NCBI GenBank assembly: GCA_032191485.1
Contig: JAVDOI010000003.1
Span: 19,322,149 to 19,386,148 of the forward strand
Direction of reading: 5' to 3'
DNA from: Leptoclinus maculatus
Taxonomy: Eukaryota > Chordata > Actinopteri > Perciformes > Stichaeidae
DNA length: 64,000 nucleotides
Part shown: in pieces, positions 62,935 to 64,000 of the stretch
Layout: each line of letters starts with the position of its first letter
Numbering within the stretch: the stretch's first letter is position 1
Program-made: the position numbers and the translations under genes
The notes under the pieces: generated by a model
Seen by the model: only the letters and a program-made list of their open reading frames with translations
The model's database searches: none
What the model was told of the DNA's origin: nothing

Positions 62935-63600
62935 GGGTTCTAGTGGGATTATAGTGGTTCTAATGGGATTCTTCTTAGATTATAGTGGTTCTTCTTGGAT
63001 TTTAGTGGTTCTAGTTGGTTTGTTCTTTGGTTCTAGTGGGTTTCTTCTTAGATTATAGTGGTTCTACTGGGTTTGTTCTTAGATTAGTGGTTCTAGTGGG
63101 GTTCTTCTTAGGTTCTAGTGGGGTTCTTCTTCGGCTATAGTGGTTGTACAGGCTTTCTTCTTAAATTATAGTGGTTCTACTGGGGTTCTTATTAGATTAT
63201 AGTGGTTCTACTGGGTTTGTTCTTAGGTTATAGTGGTTCTACTGGGTTTCTTCCTAGGTTCTAGTGGTTCTACTGGGTTTCTTCTTAGATTATAGTGGTT
63301 CTACTGGGTTTGTTCTTAGGTTATAGGGGTTCTACTGGGTTTGTTCTTAGATTATAGTGGTTCTTATGGGGTTTGTTCTTAGATTATAGTGGTTCTAATG
63401 GGTTTGTTCTTAGGTTCTAGTGGTTCTACTGGGTTTGTTCTTAGATTATAGTGGTTCTTCTGGGGTTTGTTTTTAGATTATAGTGGTTCTAATGGGTTTG
63501 TTCTTAGGTTCTAGTGGTTCTACTGGGTTTGTTCTTAGATTATAGTGGTTCTTCTGGGGTTTGTTTTTAGATTATAGTGGTTCTAATGGGTTTCTACCGA
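62935..63600. repeat. TTAGATTATAGTGGTTCTACTGGG minisatellite
   Basis: About 20 units of around 30 bp built on TTCTTAGATTATAGTGGTTC and TACTGGGTTTG. Intergenic; 62480-62935 holds nothing recognisable. Confidence 0.9.
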
Positions 63601-63889
63601 GATTGTAGTTCTACTGAGTTCATACTCAGTAGGAGAACTCACATCTCTTCTACTAAACCTGGTTCTATCAAGGTTCTACTGTGTCACACTGGTTCAATTG
63701 ATGATCTATTGATGGTTCTCCTGAGGGTTTACTGATGTCAGAGCACACTTACTAGAACATAGTTACTGTAGTGGGGTTATCTTCTGAGGTTCTCACAGAC
63801 AGAACGTAGAACATGAGGATCTAAGGGTAGAATTGCTCTGTGATTGGTGGAAGCAGAGAAGAGGCGGGAGGTCAGATCTGCCACAGGCT

Positions 63890-63895
63890 TTTATT
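63890..63895 (-). terminator. Possible poly(A) signal of the next minus-strand gene
   Basis: AATAAA on the minus strand near the window end. In human the neighbour of SNX6 is CFL2, so a cfl2 3' UTR is conceivable, but no coding sequence is visible. Confidence 0.2.
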
Positions 63896-64000
63896 GCAAA
63901 GTGGCTTCATGTGATCTCAGAAACAACGTGTTCCACTTTAAGGCTCCAGATGTCGTCGTGTTGTTGTTGTTGTTGTCTCTCACTGCTGGGGTCAAATCTG

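Overview
The window is vertebrate nuclear DNA and almost certainly teleost. Genes are split into many short exons with GT/AG borders. Introns are full of CA/TG microsatellites and minisatellites. The mobile elements (L2-like LINEs, a tRNA-derived SINE, hAT and PIF/Harbinger-like transposons) are of kinds common in fish. The species cannot be named from the sequence. Gene calls come from translating exons by eye against remembered family sequences; no search was run.

Layout. (1) 1-490: last coding exon of timm9 on +. (2) 590-16.4 kb: arid4a on -, 24 coding exons that I could join in frame into 1,503 codons; it converges on timm9 with only about 100 bp between the two poly(A) signals. (3) 16.8-18.6 kb: arid4a 5' flank and spacer. 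(4) 18.6-38.6 kb: a roughly 20-kb tandem array built from two non-adjacent exons of the proteasome gene psma3 (exon 3 and exon 10, 23 copies each) separated by GTAGTAGGAG-type minisatellite. (5) 38.6-40.9 kb: a broken copy of the psma3 5' end joined to a second copy of the arid4a flank/spacer. (6) 40.9-43.75 kb: the complete psma3 gene on -, 11 exons, 255 aa. (7) 43.9-49.7 kb: a nested transposon cluster (an LTR element invaded by two hATs and an L2-like LINE). (8) 50.9-59.9 kb: snx6 on -, 14 coding exons, 406 aa. (9) 60-64 kb: intergenic, with a PIF/Harbinger-like element holding a Myb/SANT-like remnant and two long minisatellites; a poly(A) signal near 63.89 kb may mark the next minus-strand gene.

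The outstanding feature is region 4. Reading the junctions against the intact psma3 beside it gives a history. A tandem duplication copied psma3 together with the arid4a 5' flank. The left psma3 copy then lost exon 2, most of coding exon 1, and exons 4-9, the last apparently by recombination between two copies of a ~100-bp repeat that sits in several psma3 introns. The exon 10-exon 3 module that was left was joined, through intron 2, to the intron-10 minisatellite and amplified. The array has a higher-order structure of trimers (about 2.6 kb) and dimers (about 1.8 kb) made from distinguishable unit types. Splice sites in the units I read are preserved, but exon phases do not match: splicing exon 3 to exon 10 creates an immediate TGA. 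The array is therefore not expected to encode protein, whatever its RNA may do.

The genes do unrelated housekeeping work: mitochondrial inner-membrane import (timm9), RB/Sin3-linked chromatin repression (arid4a), the 20S proteasome (psma3) and retromer-linked endosomal sorting (snx6). In human the first three are neighbours on 14q23 and SNX6 lies on 14q13, so part of the order is old synteny.
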